A DNA stretch of 64,000 nt from CAVSVP01 sp963731125 (GTDB lineage: Bacteria; Pseudomonadota; Gammaproteobacteria; Competibacterales; Competibacteraceae): NCBI GenBank assembly GCA_963731125.1, contig CAVSVP010000031.1, positions 57,342 through 121,341 on the forward strand, read 5' to 3'. This document shows, in pieces, positions 34,661 to 43,667 of this stretch. Both the position numbers and the translations under genes were made by a program. The stretch's first letter is position 1; every line of letters starts with the position of its first letter. A model generated the notes under the pieces. That model was given only the letters and a program-made list of their open reading frames with translations. It was not told the DNA's origin and searched no databases.

Positions 34661-37087
34661 GTAGCAGGGTCACATTACTGTGACCCCGCCCCCAAGGAAC
34701 CGTACACGACAATTACTTGTCATACGGCTCGCGCCTCTACTGCGTTGTACCCGTGTCGTTGATGGTACGCGTGGTGGCACCATCGGTGAACAAGTTTTCG
34801 ATTAGCCAATGCATCATCTCCTCCTTGATGTCGTGGGATGAGATGGTGTTCATCGATCGGATCATCGGGCCAGAACACCACACCACACAGCCCACAGGTG
34901 TTATTCTGCTCACGTAACATGGCTAGCCGTTTCCGTTGGTAGGTCGCCCGCGCGGCTTGCCATTTTTTGCGCTGCGTCCAGTAGCCGCGTTGCTTCGGGT
35001 CCATCGGTGAGGCTCTTCCCGTCACCTTCACATAGCGGGTGATCGATATAGCGCTCTGGCGGCACAACTGAGCGTTGCCTTCGTGGAACGTCCAGTAGCC
35101 GTCCGCCCTAAAGTAGCGTGCCTTGACCCATTTCCTGGGTTTGTTGGGATGACGACGTTTCGCCCAGCGCCAGAGCATCTGCCACATCCGATGGCCGGTA
35201 TAGGCAAACGTTTTACTAGCCGCGCTGTGACGGTAGTAGTTGGCCCAGCCCCGGAGTTTGGGGTTGAGCGCTTTGATCACGGCTACCGCTGGCGTCTGCT
35301 TATGGGCATTAAGATAGGCTTTGATGTCGCCTAGATGGGCGATCACTTTTGCTTTCTCTGGCCGGGTTAGCAGCGTTCCATGGAATCGTCTAATCTCGAA
35401 CCCCAAGAAGTGAAAGCCTTCATCGATATGCACGATGCGGGTTTTCGCTTCACTGAGCCGCAATCCCCGTCCTGCCAGAAAGGCTTTCAGTTTGGGCACG
35501 ACATACTGTTCAAGTACTTCCCGAGACGGCGCCGTTACCGCCACATCATCGGCATACCGGATCAGGCTGATGCCACGGTTCTCACCCTTGCGCAATGACG
35601 GCGGTATCGGGTTACCGTGAGCATCTTCGCAACCAAACAGCCGTTCCATTCCGTCCAATGCGATATTGGCCATCAAGGGCGACGCTACGCCGCCCTGTGG
35701 TGTACCGGCATCGGTGTCGTGGTATTGGCCTAGTTCCACTACGCCTGCTTTCAGCCACCGTCGAAGGGTGGTGGTAAATACCGGTAGCCGCTTCAATAGC
35801 ACTTCCTGATCGATTTCGTTGAAGCAGTTCGATATATCGGCATCCAAAATCCATTGACTGCTTCCTTTTTGATTCAACGTCGTATGGAGCGCTTGGATCG
35901 CGTCCATGCAGCAACGTCCGGGTCGAAAGCCGTAGGAATTCGCTTCAAATCGGCTTTCCCATTCCGGTTCCAGCGCCAGTTTAATCAGCGCCTGCATGAC
36001 CCGATCCTTTACCGTCAATATCCCTAAAGGTCGCTGTTTGCCGTTCGCTTTGGGTATACAAACCCGCCGTGCTGGCTTAGGGCGGTATCCGGTAAAGGTT
36101 AGACCTTCCTTCAGTAGTGCCAGACGGGCTTTCGGGGTATCGCACACAACCCCGTCAATGCCTGGCGTGTGCTTGCCGCGATTCTCTTGGGTCACCTGTC
36201 GGATCGCCTTAAGTTTCGCCGACAGGGCGCGAATAAGTAGCTTTTGTAGGTTCTTCACCTTCCCTTGCTCCCCATTCGCCGCAGCACGATAGATGCGGCC
36301 CTGAAGTCGGCGCACGTTCGCTTCCACCGCAGACCAGTTAATATCCGCCCACCGTGTCAGTTCCCGCCCGTTGGTCGGTTCAATGACGAGCATTGTCTAA
36401 CTTCTCCAACCGTTCGCACCTCTTCAGTGCTTCGCTATCGTCGAGACCTGCTGGAAGTCAGCCCCCTTTGGAACTGTAAATAAATAACTGTCCGTTTTTT
36501 TGTTCGTCGAGACTGCATTTTTAAGCGATCACAGCGGTGTTATCGGTCAGTTAATAATTTACGGCTCCTTTCGGAGCAGGCCAAAACGCGAAGCCCTATC
36601 CGTCCCTATTACCGGGTCGGCATTCGCTTCCTCCAGCTTCCTTTACCCCCTCCACCTTCTCCTTCCCTTGCGGTTAGGCTACCGTCAATAGACGGGGCGA
36701 ATGGGGCTTACCCAGTTGATAGAACCGAAGTTGCGGATGAAGTAGGGTGGAATCTGGAGCCCGACGGGTCTGGTGAGCATCGCCAGGATCGCAGGTCTCT
36801 CCTGGTCCTACCCGTTTGCCTGTTGGCACTGCCTATCAGCCTCTTTGGCAGCTTCGGCTTCACGAGCCTTTACGTAGATTCTTCACTTGCGTTCACCCTT
36901 TCCATCCTCCCCTAGTTCTGAGCCGGTTGAGGCTACCCGCCTTCGAATCGTTGTCCCCGGAGCTTCGCACCTTGGATTACTCCGCCGCACGTCCGGGTAG
37001 GGGCACCTGGATGCTGCAGGGTCCGACTATAGCTATAGTCGGCACTTCCTGTCCTACCCTTGTGAGCTGGGATTTGTGTGCGACCAC
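34661..37087 (-). mobile_element. Group II intron 2 (HNH-type)
   Basis: Read on the minus strand. Domain V lies at 34730-34697 (GAGCCGTATGACAAGTAATT, closed by GTACGGTTC). A domain VI hairpin (GGGTCACAG/TGTGACCC) and the 3' end CTAC near 34661 follow. The 5' end is probably GTGGTCGCAC at about 37087, giving a leader of about 690 nt with many stems. The exact 5' base is uncertain. Confidence 0.75.
34720..36393 (-). CDS. ltrA: Group II intron reverse transcriptase/maturase with HNH endonuclease
   Basis: The 557-residue multidomain protein has an N-terminal RT0-type region (INWSAVEANVRRLQGRIYRA). RT blocks include HTPGIDGVVC, RRVCIPKANGKQRPLGI, LDADISNCFNEID, GTPQGGVASPLMANIALDG and the catalytic YADD (ISLIRYADDVAVT). 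Domain X follows (VIKALNPKLRGWANYYRHSA), and a C-terminal HNH nuclease closes it (CGLCGVVF, DEHHLIPRHQGGDD, HRWCHHAYHQR). This should make it competent for target-primed retrohoming. The stop overlaps domain V, which is common. Intact. Confidence 0.93.
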   Translation of the reverse strand: MLVIEPTNGRELTRWADINWSAVEANVRRLQGRIYRAAANGEQGKVKNLQKLLIRALSAKLKAIRQVTQENRGKHTPGIDGVVCDTPKARLALLKEGLTFTGYRPKPARRVCIPKANGKQRPLGILTVKDRVMQALIKLALEPEWESRFEANSYGFRPGRCCMDAIQALHTTLNQKGSSQWILDADISNCFNEIDQEVLLKRLPVFTTTLRRWLKAGVVELGQYHDTDAGTPQGGVASPLMANIALDGMERLFGCEDAHGNPIPPSLRKGENRGISLIRYADDVAVTAPSREVLEQYVVPKLKAFLAGRGLRLSEAKTRIVHIDEGFHFLGFEIRRFHGTLLTRPEKAKVIAHLGDIKAYLNAHKQTPAVAVIKALNPKLRGWANYYRHSAASKTFAYTGHRMWQMLWRWAKRRHPNKPRKWVKARYFRADGYWTFHEGNAQLCRQSAISITRYVKVTGRASPMDPKQRGYWTQRKKWQAARATYQRKRLAMLREQNNTCGLCGVVFWPDDPIDEHHLIPRHQGGDDALANRKLVHRWCHHAYHQRHGYNAVEARAV

Positions 37088-37130
37088 CCAGCTCTCTGGT
37101 CGCAACCCGGCAGAGCCGGGGGATTACTTA

Positions 37131-37203
37131 TTTTATTCATTGGCTTCCTAACCACCAGGACGGGATAACCGCACGGCACGGTAAGGACATTAACGCAACA
37201 GAG
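37131..37203 (+). mobile_element. IS6-like right-end fossil
   Basis: About 70 bp (TTCATTGGC to CAACAGAGC) match the right end of the IS6-like remnant at 42885-42957, including the ACGGGATA..CCG.ACGGCACGG run. No transposase remains. It sits immediately beyond the 5' end of group II intron 2. Confidence 0.65.
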
Positions 37204-37352
37204 CGGGGCTAACAGACTTTGAGTGATAGATCCTTCCAGTTTGCTTGCCGAGGCGGCGGAACCAGGAAGCCGGGAGGGGGTCGATATGGGGTCCGAGACG
37301 CGGTTTCCGTCGGATTCCGTAAACACAAGATCTAATCGCTGGAGAATCACTG

Positions 37353-38150
37353 ATGAGAGTCTTTTCCCTAATCCGAGTCACCCTGGTCCTGATCGGAGTG
37401 AGCGTGAGCGTAGGCCAGACCCAGGCATTTGAACTGCAATGGTTTGGGCAGTCCGCCTTCAAGCTTACCACCGAAAACGGCAAAGTGATTGTAATCGACC
37501 CCTTCCTGCTCAAGAATCCAAAAACCCCCGAAGCGCTGAAAGACCTCAAGAAACTTGGCAAGGTGGATTTGATTCTAGTTACCCACGGACACTTCGATCA
37601 CACTGCTGACGTGCGGGAGTTGTCCGACATGACGGGTGCCAAGGTTGGCATGAACGCCGACATGGGCAGCGTGTACACTAGCCTCGGCTTGTTGCCCGAG
37701 GACCAGATGATTCGTTGGAACAAGAGCGGCACCGTCACGCCGATTGGTGACGACATCAAAATCACGATGGTTCGGGCCGAGCACAGTTCCACCGTCGTCC
37801 ACAACGGCGCGGTACACTTCGGGGGTGAGCCGGTGGGCTATGTGATCGAGCTGGAAAACGGTTACAAGATCTATCATTCCGGAGACACGGGGGTGTTTGG
37901 CGACATGAAGATGATTGGTGAGTACTACAAGCCTGACTTGGCGCTGGTATGTATTGGTGGCTGGTTCACCATGGGCCCGAAGGAAGCGGCCTATGCCATG
38001 GGCACATTGATGCAGCCGAAGATGGTCGTACCCATGCATTACGGCACCTTCCCGCCCTTGACAGGAACGCCCCAGGAAATGATTGATGCCTTGGGGGACT
38101 CGCCGGTAAAAGTGAAGGTCATGAACCCGGGTGAAATCCTGACGATGTAA
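37353..38150 (+). CDS. Exported UPF0173-type metallo-beta-lactamase-fold hydrolase
   Basis: The 265-residue protein begins with a Sec signal (MRVFSLIRVTLVLIGVSVSV, then GQTQAFE). The hydrolase begins LQWFGQSAFKLTTENGKVIV and carries the metal motif THGHFDHTADV (about residues 76-86), AEHSS, HSGDTGVFGDM (about residue 180) and VPMHYGTFPPL. These are features of UPF0173/YtkL metal-dependent hydrolases. Substrate unknown; lactonase or phosphodiesterase activity is possible. Most family members are cytosolic, so the signal peptide is notable. RBS GGAGA lies 8 nt before ATG. It is the only uninterrupted non-mobile gene between 31 and 40 kb. Confidence 0.87.
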   Translation: MRVFSLIRVTLVLIGVSVSVGQTQAFELQWFGQSAFKLTTENGKVIVIDPFLLKNPKTPEALKDLKKLGKVDLILVTHGHFDHTADVRELSDMTGAKVGMNADMGSVYTSLGLLPEDQMIRWNKSGTVTPIGDDIKITMVRAEHSSTVVHNGAVHFGGEPVGYVIELENGYKIYHSGDTGVFGDMKMIGEYYKPDLALVCIGGWFTMGPKEAAYAMGTLMQPKMVVPMHYGTFPPLTGTPQEMIDALGDSPVKVKVMNPGEILTM

Positions 38151-39450
38151 GCTCGAAGACTGGATACCCCCTGTTGGGCATCCGCTCTCGTAGGGGTTTT
38201 GGTAGCAACGGGACAATGATACAAATAGTTGGCCCAGTGACAGGGAAGCTGTGGTAAGGTGCAATGCAAGCCCCTGCTGGGCAACGAGATGGCTTCCTCC
38301 ACATGCCCGAGAATGCCCGTTTTCGGGAATGTCGACCGAGAAAGCGCTTATATTACGGTGGCTTATCAGAATTATGCTGTAATCAACCAAGAAGCTTTTT
38401 CGGGAATATTTGATGTGGAGTCTATTGGCGACAAACTGCTATCCGTGCAGCAGCGTAATCGAGCGTCCCGGTTTATCAATTCGAAATTTCCTCTTTATAA
38501 CGGATTCTGTTGATGATGTCTCAGGCCGTTCATAGAGCCTGAGACGAGTAAATTCTCCAACCAGTGTTCGGCATAGCGTTTGCCGTTGAGGCGTTCGGCC
38601 GGACAGCGTTGCCCGTGATACCGCTTCACCGTAGCCGGTGAGGAGGGGCAGAAGTTCCACAACAACGCCAACGTACGCACGCGTAACTCGGCGGAGGCCA
38701 CGGTGCCGTGAAAATACTGGGCATTAAAGCAGGCCCGATCGAGGAACTTGATTAATCGATCCACCAAATTACTCGTCCGATGGGCGCACTCATGATCGTA
38801 GCTGCGGCTGAACGAGGCCCGCTTGGCGCACAGCTCCAGCGTATGAGTTTTCATTGGTGAGGCCGGCAGCGTGCGCTCTGCCCATTCCCGCAGCCGCCGT
38901 AGGCGTTGGGCAAAGCCGGCCTTGGTGGGAGCCCGGTAAGCATGCCAGACTTGGTTACCCACTGACGCAAAGACCTCGGTCAGCGCTTTGGTAGCCCGAT
39001 GGCGGATTTTCAAAAAGGCATGGAGAAAGCATAAGATGACGGTAATGGTGGGAAACAGCGCCTGCCATGCCCCTTGCGTCGCCGGCCAACCGTCGGTGTT
39101 GACCGTCTCAGGTGCGTAGTCGGGCTTCAGCACCCGGGCTTCCTCGGCAAACACGCCATAGGCTTGTGTCAATGCCGCTTCCGAAGCTGTCTCGACTACC
39201 GACGCCCCCAGTATGCACCCCTCACCGGCGGTCGTCGCCAGATAGATTTTCTTACCGTCTAAACGGCTGTGCTTCTCATCGGCGACCAGGTCTTGAGGTA
39301 ACCGCTCCGGCACGTTGACCGTCGTGCCAACCACACTGAACCGCCCCAGACTCTGCGCCAGCCGGGTAGTGTTTTAACTGTGTTGAGTTCTGTAAATCGA
39401 TAGGCTATGATTTCGTGACGTTTTCAAACGATTTTCGGAGCAAAACTCGC

Positions 39451-39768
39451 ATGGTATTAGCGCCAGTAGCCTGTCCGACTTGTGGTGGCATCGACGTGGC
39501 CAAGCATGGCAAGGCGTCGAACGGAAAGCAACGATTTTTGTGCCAGGACCCGACGTGTCCATGCCAGACCTTTATTCAGAACTACTCAGAGAAGGGTCGC
39601 TTGCCGGACGTCAAGCAGCAGATCATTGACATGGCCCTGAACGGCAGTGGGGTGCGGGATACGGCGCGGGTGTTGGGCATCAGCACGGCCACGGTGATTA
39701 AGGAGTTAAAAAAAAGAATCGGAGTTGCGCTCGGTAAACACGCCATTTTTGGCGGCAGCGGACCCTGA
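39451..39768 (+). CDS. insA: IS1-family InsA
   Basis: The product of about 105 residues from ATG 39451 has a zinc-finger N-terminus (VACPTCGGIDVAKHGK and QRFLCQDPTCPCQTFIQNYS; four Cys) and an HTH (GVRDTARVLGISTATVIKEL). It binds the element ends and, alone, represses. The A8 run at 39708-39715 near the 3' end would let ribosomes slip -1 into insB and make the InsAB transposase. The N-terminal frame extends further left without a better start. Confidence 0.88.
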   Translation: MVLAPVACPTCGGIDVAKHGKASNGKQRFLCQDPTCPCQTFIQNYSEKGRLPDVKQQIIDMALNGSGVRDTARVLGISTATVIKELKKRIGVALGKHAIFGGSGP

Positions 39769-40225
39769 CGCCCTTCAAGTAGATATCGTTAAAATAGATA
39801 AAAGTCAGGACGTTGGTAGTGATAACCTGGAGGTCGAGATGGACGAGATGTGGAGCTATGTGGGGAGCAAGACGAATCAACGGTGGCTGTGGCATGCCAT
39901 CGATCGGGCCACCGGGACGGTGTTAGCCTATGTCTTGGGTCGGCGTCAAGATGAGGTCTTTCTGGACTTGAAAGGGTTACTGGAGCCGTTTGGCATAACC
40001 CGCTTTTTTACCGATGACTGGGGGGCCTATGCGCGTCACCTGGACCCGGAAACCCATGTGATCGGCAAGCGTCACACGCAGCGGATCGAGCGCAAGCACC
40101 TCACGCTGCGCACGCGCATCAAGCGACTGGTTCGCAAAACCATTTGCTTTTCGAAATCAACGCAGATGCACGATATCGTCATCGGCCTCTTTGTCAACCG
40201 TTATGAGTTTGGTCTCGACGTCTGA
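39725..40225 (+). CDS. insB: IS1-family InsB (DDE part)
   Basis: The 166-codon frame holds the catalytic half. MDEMWSYVGSKTNQRWLWHA carries the first Asp; FTDDWGAYARHL the second; and RIERKHLTLRTRIKRLVRKT the acidic third residue, followed by the IS1-typical CFSKSTQMHDIVIGLFVNRYEF. Its listed ATG is probably not used; translation should come from frameshifting at the A8 run in insA. Intact. Confidence 0.9.
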   Translation: MRSVNTPFLAAADPDALQVDIVKIDKSQDVGSDNLEVEMDEMWSYVGSKTNQRWLWHAIDRATGTVLAYVLGRRQDEVFLDLKGLLEPFGITRFFTDDWGAYARHLDPETHVIGKRHTQRIERKHLTLRTRIKRLVRKTICFSKSTQMHDIVIGLFVNRYEFGLDV

Positions 40226-40847
40226 GGCAAAGGATCAACAGAGTTAAAACACTACATCGCATCACGCCCAAACACATAGGCCAGCGCCCAACAGGGAACA
40301 TGAAAACGCATTAAAAACACCGCCTTTTCCACCTCCGCCACCGTTGCCCTCAGATACGGCATTAGAAACGCCGGAGCTACCGTAAACACCTCACCGCTCG
40401 CCCGCAGTCGAACGCGTCGGCAACGCTGTCCTTGTTTGCGCGATGCGCTCGTAAACCCATAGTACACATATCCTTGTTCCCATCCCCCAGGGAATAACTC
40501 CGGATGCTGTTCATACACCTCAGCCAGTTGCTCTCTCGCAAACGCGCCATCACCGAGAAACCGCTCGTAGTCTGCTTCGGCTATCGGCAATCGCATCGTT
40601 CGATAGCCTTTTGCCGAGGGATGCGCTACCGTACTCATGGCTGCCTCCGGGTGTCGTGATACGGGGTTGGGTCGTGCTAACCCACAACATCCCGCATTCG
40701 GAGACAGCTGGCAACGCCAATCTAGCTCGTCAACAGAAACCGTTATAAAGAGGAAATTTCAATTACTTGGAAAGACTTTGGACTCAGATTGCCCTTGACC
40801 GCAGCTTCCCTGTCACGGAGCCAAACCACTAAGTTAAGGACGTTCTG

Positions 40848-42290
40848 ATGACAGCAAAGCAACAATTACCCGATGATTTCTTATGGGGTAGTGCAGTCGC
40901 CGCCCATCAGGTAGAAGGTGGCTGGAATCAAGGGGGTAAAGGGGTCAGTATTGTCGATGTGCTGTCCGGTGGAGCGCATGGCGTCGAACGCGTGATCACC
41001 GATGGTGTGCAACCTGGGTATCATTATCCCAACCACGAAGCCGTCGACTTTTACGGCCGCTATAAAGAAGATGTGGCGTTATTTGCCGAGATGGGTTTCA
41101 AATGCTTCCGCACTTCTATCGCTTGGACTCGCATCTTCCCCAATGGTGTTGAAGATGAGCCGAATGAGGCAGGTCTGCAATTTTATGATGATCTGTTTGA
41201 TGAGTTGCTGAAATACAACATCGAACCGGTGATCACCCTGTCGCACTTCGAAATGCCTTATCACCTCGTTAAAGAATACGGTGGCTGGGCAAACCGTAAA
41301 GTCGTTGAGTGCTTTGTGCGCTTTAGTGAAGTGGTGATGAAGCGCTATCGTAATAAGGTCAACTACTGGATGACCTTTAACGAGATCAACAACCAACGCA
41401 ACTGGAAATATCCGCTATTTTGTTATTGCTGCTCCGGGGTCATTTACTCTGAACACGAGAACCCAGAGCAGGTGATGTACCAAAGCCTGCATCATCAGTT
41501 TGTCGCCAGTGCCAAGGTGGTCAAATTAGGCCGTGAAATCAATCCTGATTTCAAAATGGGGTGCATGATCGCCATGGTGCTGCTCTATCCCTGGTCATGT
41601 CATCCTGATGACATCCTGTATGCGCAGGAATCCATGCACACGCGGTTCTTGTTCTCAGATGTACAGGTTCGTGGTTACTACCCGAGCTACCTTCGTAAGG
41701 AGTGGCAGCGCAAGCACATTCAGGTCAAGATGGAGCCTGAAGATGACGTGATCTTGCGTGACGGTTGCACCGATTATATTGGCCTTAGTTACTACATGAC
41801 GCTTGCGGTGCAAGCGCACGGTGAAGATGCGGGTAACGCTATTGCGGGTTTCCCCGGGAGTCAGCCAAACCCCCATATAAAAGCATCTGACTGGGGCTGG
41901 CAGATTGATCCAGTCGGTCTGCGTTATAGCCTGAATATGCTCTATGAGCGTTATCAGAAGCCGATGTTTATCGTCGAAAATGGCTTGGGTGCGGTTGATG
42001 AGGTGCCTGAAGACCCCAGCCCAATTCAAGATGATTATCGCATCGATTACCTGCGCGCTCATATTGAGCAAATGAAAAAAGCGGTCATCGACGACGGTGT
42101 TGAATTACTGGGCTATACGCCGTGGGGCTGTATTGATTGTGTGTCATTTACCACGAGTCAGTACAGTAAACGCTATGGCTTTATTTACGTCGACAAACAC
42201 GACGATGGTTCCGGCACGATGGGCCGCGCTAAGAAGAAGAGCTTCGCTTGGTATCAACAAGTGATTGCCAGCAACGGCGAACAGCTATAA
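40848..42290 (+). CDS. bglA: 6-phospho-beta-glucosidase (GH1)
   Basis: The 480-residue GH1 enzyme hydrolyses phosphorylated beta-glucosides in the cytoplasm. It starts with the family N-terminus PDDFLWGSAVAAHQVEGGWN. The acid/base Glu is in YWMTFNEINNQ (about residue 178) and the nucleophile Glu in MFIVENGLGAVDE (about residue 378). SKRYGFIYVDKHDDGSGTMG near residue 445 contains the Ser and Lys/Tyr positions used to bind the 6-phosphate. AscB/BglA-type enzymes are this length. No PTS transporter or regulator is nearby, only a broken small gene upstream. Its sequence style is enterobacterial or Vibrio-like, suggesting transfer. Followed by a clear terminator. Confidence 0.93.
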   Translation: MTAKQQLPDDFLWGSAVAAHQVEGGWNQGGKGVSIVDVLSGGAHGVERVITDGVQPGYHYPNHEAVDFYGRYKEDVALFAEMGFKCFRTSIAWTRIFPNGVEDEPNEAGLQFYDDLFDELLKYNIEPVITLSHFEMPYHLVKEYGGWANRKVVECFVRFSEVVMKRYRNKVNYWMTFNEINNQRNWKYPLFCYCCSGVIYSEHENPEQVMYQSLHHQFVASAKVVKLGREINPDFKMGCMIAMVLLYPWSCHPDDILYAQESMHTRFLFSDVQVRGYYPSYLRKEWQRKHIQVKMEPEDDVILRDGCTDYIGLSYYMTLAVQAHGEDAGNAIAGFPGSQPNPHIKASDWGWQIDPVGLRYSLNMLYERYQKPMFIVENGLGAVDEVPEDPSPIQDDYRIDYLRAHIEQMKKAVIDDGVELLGYTPWGCIDCVSFTTSQYSKRYGFIYVDKHDDGSGTMGRAKKKSFAWYQQVIASNGEQL

Positions 42291-42314
42291 ACAAAGGCAG
42301 ATTTGATATCATTA

Positions 42315-42344
42315 AAAAATCCCGGGACCAGTCCGGGGTTTTTG
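42315..42344 (+). terminator. Terminator after the phospho-beta-glucosidase
   Basis: CCCGG-GACCAGT-CCGGG is followed by GTTTTTG and preceded by a run of A, so it works for the plus strand and perhaps both. Confidence 0.8.
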
Positions 42345-42371
42345 ATAACTAACTCAGAGGATTAACTGAGG

Positions 42372-42957
42372 TTCTATTGCATTAGTCAGGGAACCGCGTT
42401 TCCGGTAAGCGGTGGGTTCGATAAATTTGGCGCTGAGAACCCGCATGATTGACTGCAAAGGACACCGCTTCGAAAAAGACATCATCCTGACCTGTGTGCG
42501 TTGGTACCTGGCTTCGTTTCGTGGCAACCTCATCGCTTGGGTGTGGCGAGATCCCACCGCCGCCCTGGCCGACCTGTCGTGAGGCGGCATCCACGGCCCG
42601 GCGGTGCACGACGGCCGGGCGGTCATCGATCACGCGCTTGGCAGGCGCTGCGGTTAGCGCACCATCGCCGGGGCCTTCAGGGAGGAAAGGGCTGTTCTCA
42701 TTAACCTTTCTCGGCAAGCCCTTGACGGCGTGGTTCAGCATGGCGACGAAAAATACAACGGTTGCTGGCAGGATAAGGTCCGTCTTATCCCGCTTTTTCG
42801 ACGCGGTGGGCAACAATACGCATGATCAAGAATGGTTAGCGTGTCTCTGCCGACGGGTAAGAGCTATCCGCTGCAGAACAGTGCTATTCATTGGCCTCTC
42901 AAAAACCCGAACGGGATAGCCGTACGGCACGGGAAGGAAATTAACCCAACAGAGCCA
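42372..42957 (+). mobile_element. IS6-like remnant 1 with foreign core
   Basis: The left end TTCTATTGCATTAGTCAGGG and the first 150 bp match the start of the IS6-type copy at 49068 (MIDCKGHRFEKDIILTCVRWYLAS in frame). After about 42510 the sequence is not IS6. The right end (ACGGCACGGGAAGG to CAACAGAGCC, up to 42957) mirrors the left (TCTGTTG). The core of about 370 bp has broken frames only and is shared with remnant 2. It may be a non-autonomous IS6 derivative. Confidence 0.6.
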
Positions 42958-42967
42958 AGTGGACCCT

Positions 42968-43408
42968 CTACCACTTCTTATAGGGCAAAAACTTACCAGA
43001 CATAGTAATTCGTACCCGATCACCTTTAGGATCTTGTTCTTTATCCACATCTAAGGTGAAGTCAATAGCGCTCATAATCCCATCACCGAATTTCTCATGG
43101 ATCACGGCTTTCAAAGCCATCCCATAAACCTGCATGATTTCATAGAACCGATAAATGAGGGGGTCAGTAGGCACAACAGGTCCTAATCCTTTTGTGGGAA
43201 ACTCGGTGAGTGCCTCGGCAACATCCGACCCAAGATCAAGAACAGATGCTAATTTCATTGCTTCTTCTTGGGAGGCACTTGCTTGACGATAAAACAGGGC
43301 TGCAATCCAGACTTCATCGCGGCCAACAATCTTTTCCAGATCTGCAAAGCTCAACCCTTTTTGCTTCTTGGCAATTAAAAGTTTTTCAGTAAGTTCGGAA
43401 ACCTTCAT
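42968..43408 (-). CDS. cynS: Cyanase (cyanate hydratase)
   Basis: CynS turns cyanate and bicarbonate into ammonia and CO2 by way of carbamate. The 146-residue protein has the N-terminal helix-turn-helix-like domain (KKQKGLSFADLEKIVGRDEV) and the C-terminal catalytic domain with PTDPLIYRFYEIMQVYG (Arg), KAVIHEKFGDGIMSAIDF (Glu) and an active-site Ser (MSAIDF). It ends in the conserved GKFLPYKKW. Length is close to the 156 of E. coli. No cynR, cynT or cynX is near. Remnants of IS6-like elements lie directly on both sides, suggesting delivery by a composite structure. Confidence 0.95.
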   Translation of the reverse strand: MKVSELTEKLLIAKKQKGLSFADLEKIVGRDEVWIAALFYRQASASQEEAMKLASVLDLGSDVAEALTEFPTKGLGPVVPTDPLIYRFYEIMQVYGMALKAVIHEKFGDGIMSAIDFTLDVDKEQDPKGDRVRITMSGKFLPYKKW

Positions 43409-43667
43409 TCCGTCTCTCCTGTTCCCGTTTGTTAAACCTAACGGCTTGTGTCAGCCGCCCAGGGCGGCGGGACAACCGATTATAGGATAGTGAAAACACC
43501 GGCGTAGAGCAATCAGGGTTGGAAAAAGTCGGACGGCCCTAGTTAGGCGCACACTCAGCTGATGATGTCAAGTGAAATAAATAGCATTTTACCTTTTACC
43601 TTTGATACTGTTCCAGTTGGCTCTTATCCACTCCTTTTGAGTGTCCCGTATGCTATCCGATTCTGTT
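43409..43667. other. Upstream region of cynS
   Basis: No ORF. The GGAGAGACGG segment just after 43408 (read on the minus strand TCTCTCC region) is next to the cynS start. A promoter should lie here but is not clear. Confidence 0.3.

Larger units (their letters stand above)
39366..40255 (+). mobile_element. IS1-family element, 890 bp, no target duplication
   Basis: The ends GTAGTGTTTTAACTGTGTTGA and TCAACAGAGTTAAAACACTAC are inverted repeats (one mismatch). The flanking sequences CCAGCCGG and ATCGCATC do not match, and direct joining restores the element B frame. It encodes InsA and InsB frames with an A8 run. Confidence 0.85.
38495..40638 (-). pseudogene. Element B transposase, split by IS1-family element
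   Basis: The N-terminal part (40638-40256) begins MSTVAHPSAKGYRTMRLPIA and ends YVFGRDA. The C-terminal part (39365-38495) continues IRLAQSLGRFSVVGTTVNVP to the stop. Joining the flanks directly restores the frame, giving about 415 residues. The second part holds VADEKHSRLDGKK and NTDGWPATQGAW, probable DDE Asp positions, then LCFLHAFLKIRHR and KRYHGQRCPAERLNGK. I do not recognise the IS family. The gene ends inside the terminal repeat. Confidence 0.75.
38482..40759 (-). mobile_element. Element B (carries an IS1-family insertion)
   Basis: TTTCCTCTTTATAACGG(A/T)TTCTGTTGA is found inward from both ends (38487 and 40755), about 26 bp with one mismatch. CAATT flanks at 38477-38481 and 40760-40764, a 5-bp duplication. 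The transposase runs on the minus strand. Another end fossil is at 49618-49652. Confidence 0.82.
38259..40832 (+). pseudogene. Small gene of unknown function split by element B
   Basis: Left part 38259-38481 and right part 40760-40832 join in frame when element B and one CAATT copy are removed. The junction then reads NRASRFIN-YLERLWTQIALD, ending SFPVTEPNH and stop. The product is about 95 residues from the first ATG; a shorter start is possible. I cannot identify it. The stop is 15 bp before the phospho-beta-glucosidase start, so the two probably formed an operon and could be related in function. Confidence 0.6.

Noticed and set aside
36400..37350. Several plus- and minus-strand ORFs of 60-120 codons
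   Set aside because: They fall in the structured 5' part of group II intron 2 and have no coding character.
42382..42816. 144-codon minus-strand ORF in IS6-like remnant 1
   Set aside because: The homologous region in remnant 2 does not keep this frame open, so it is not a conserved gene.
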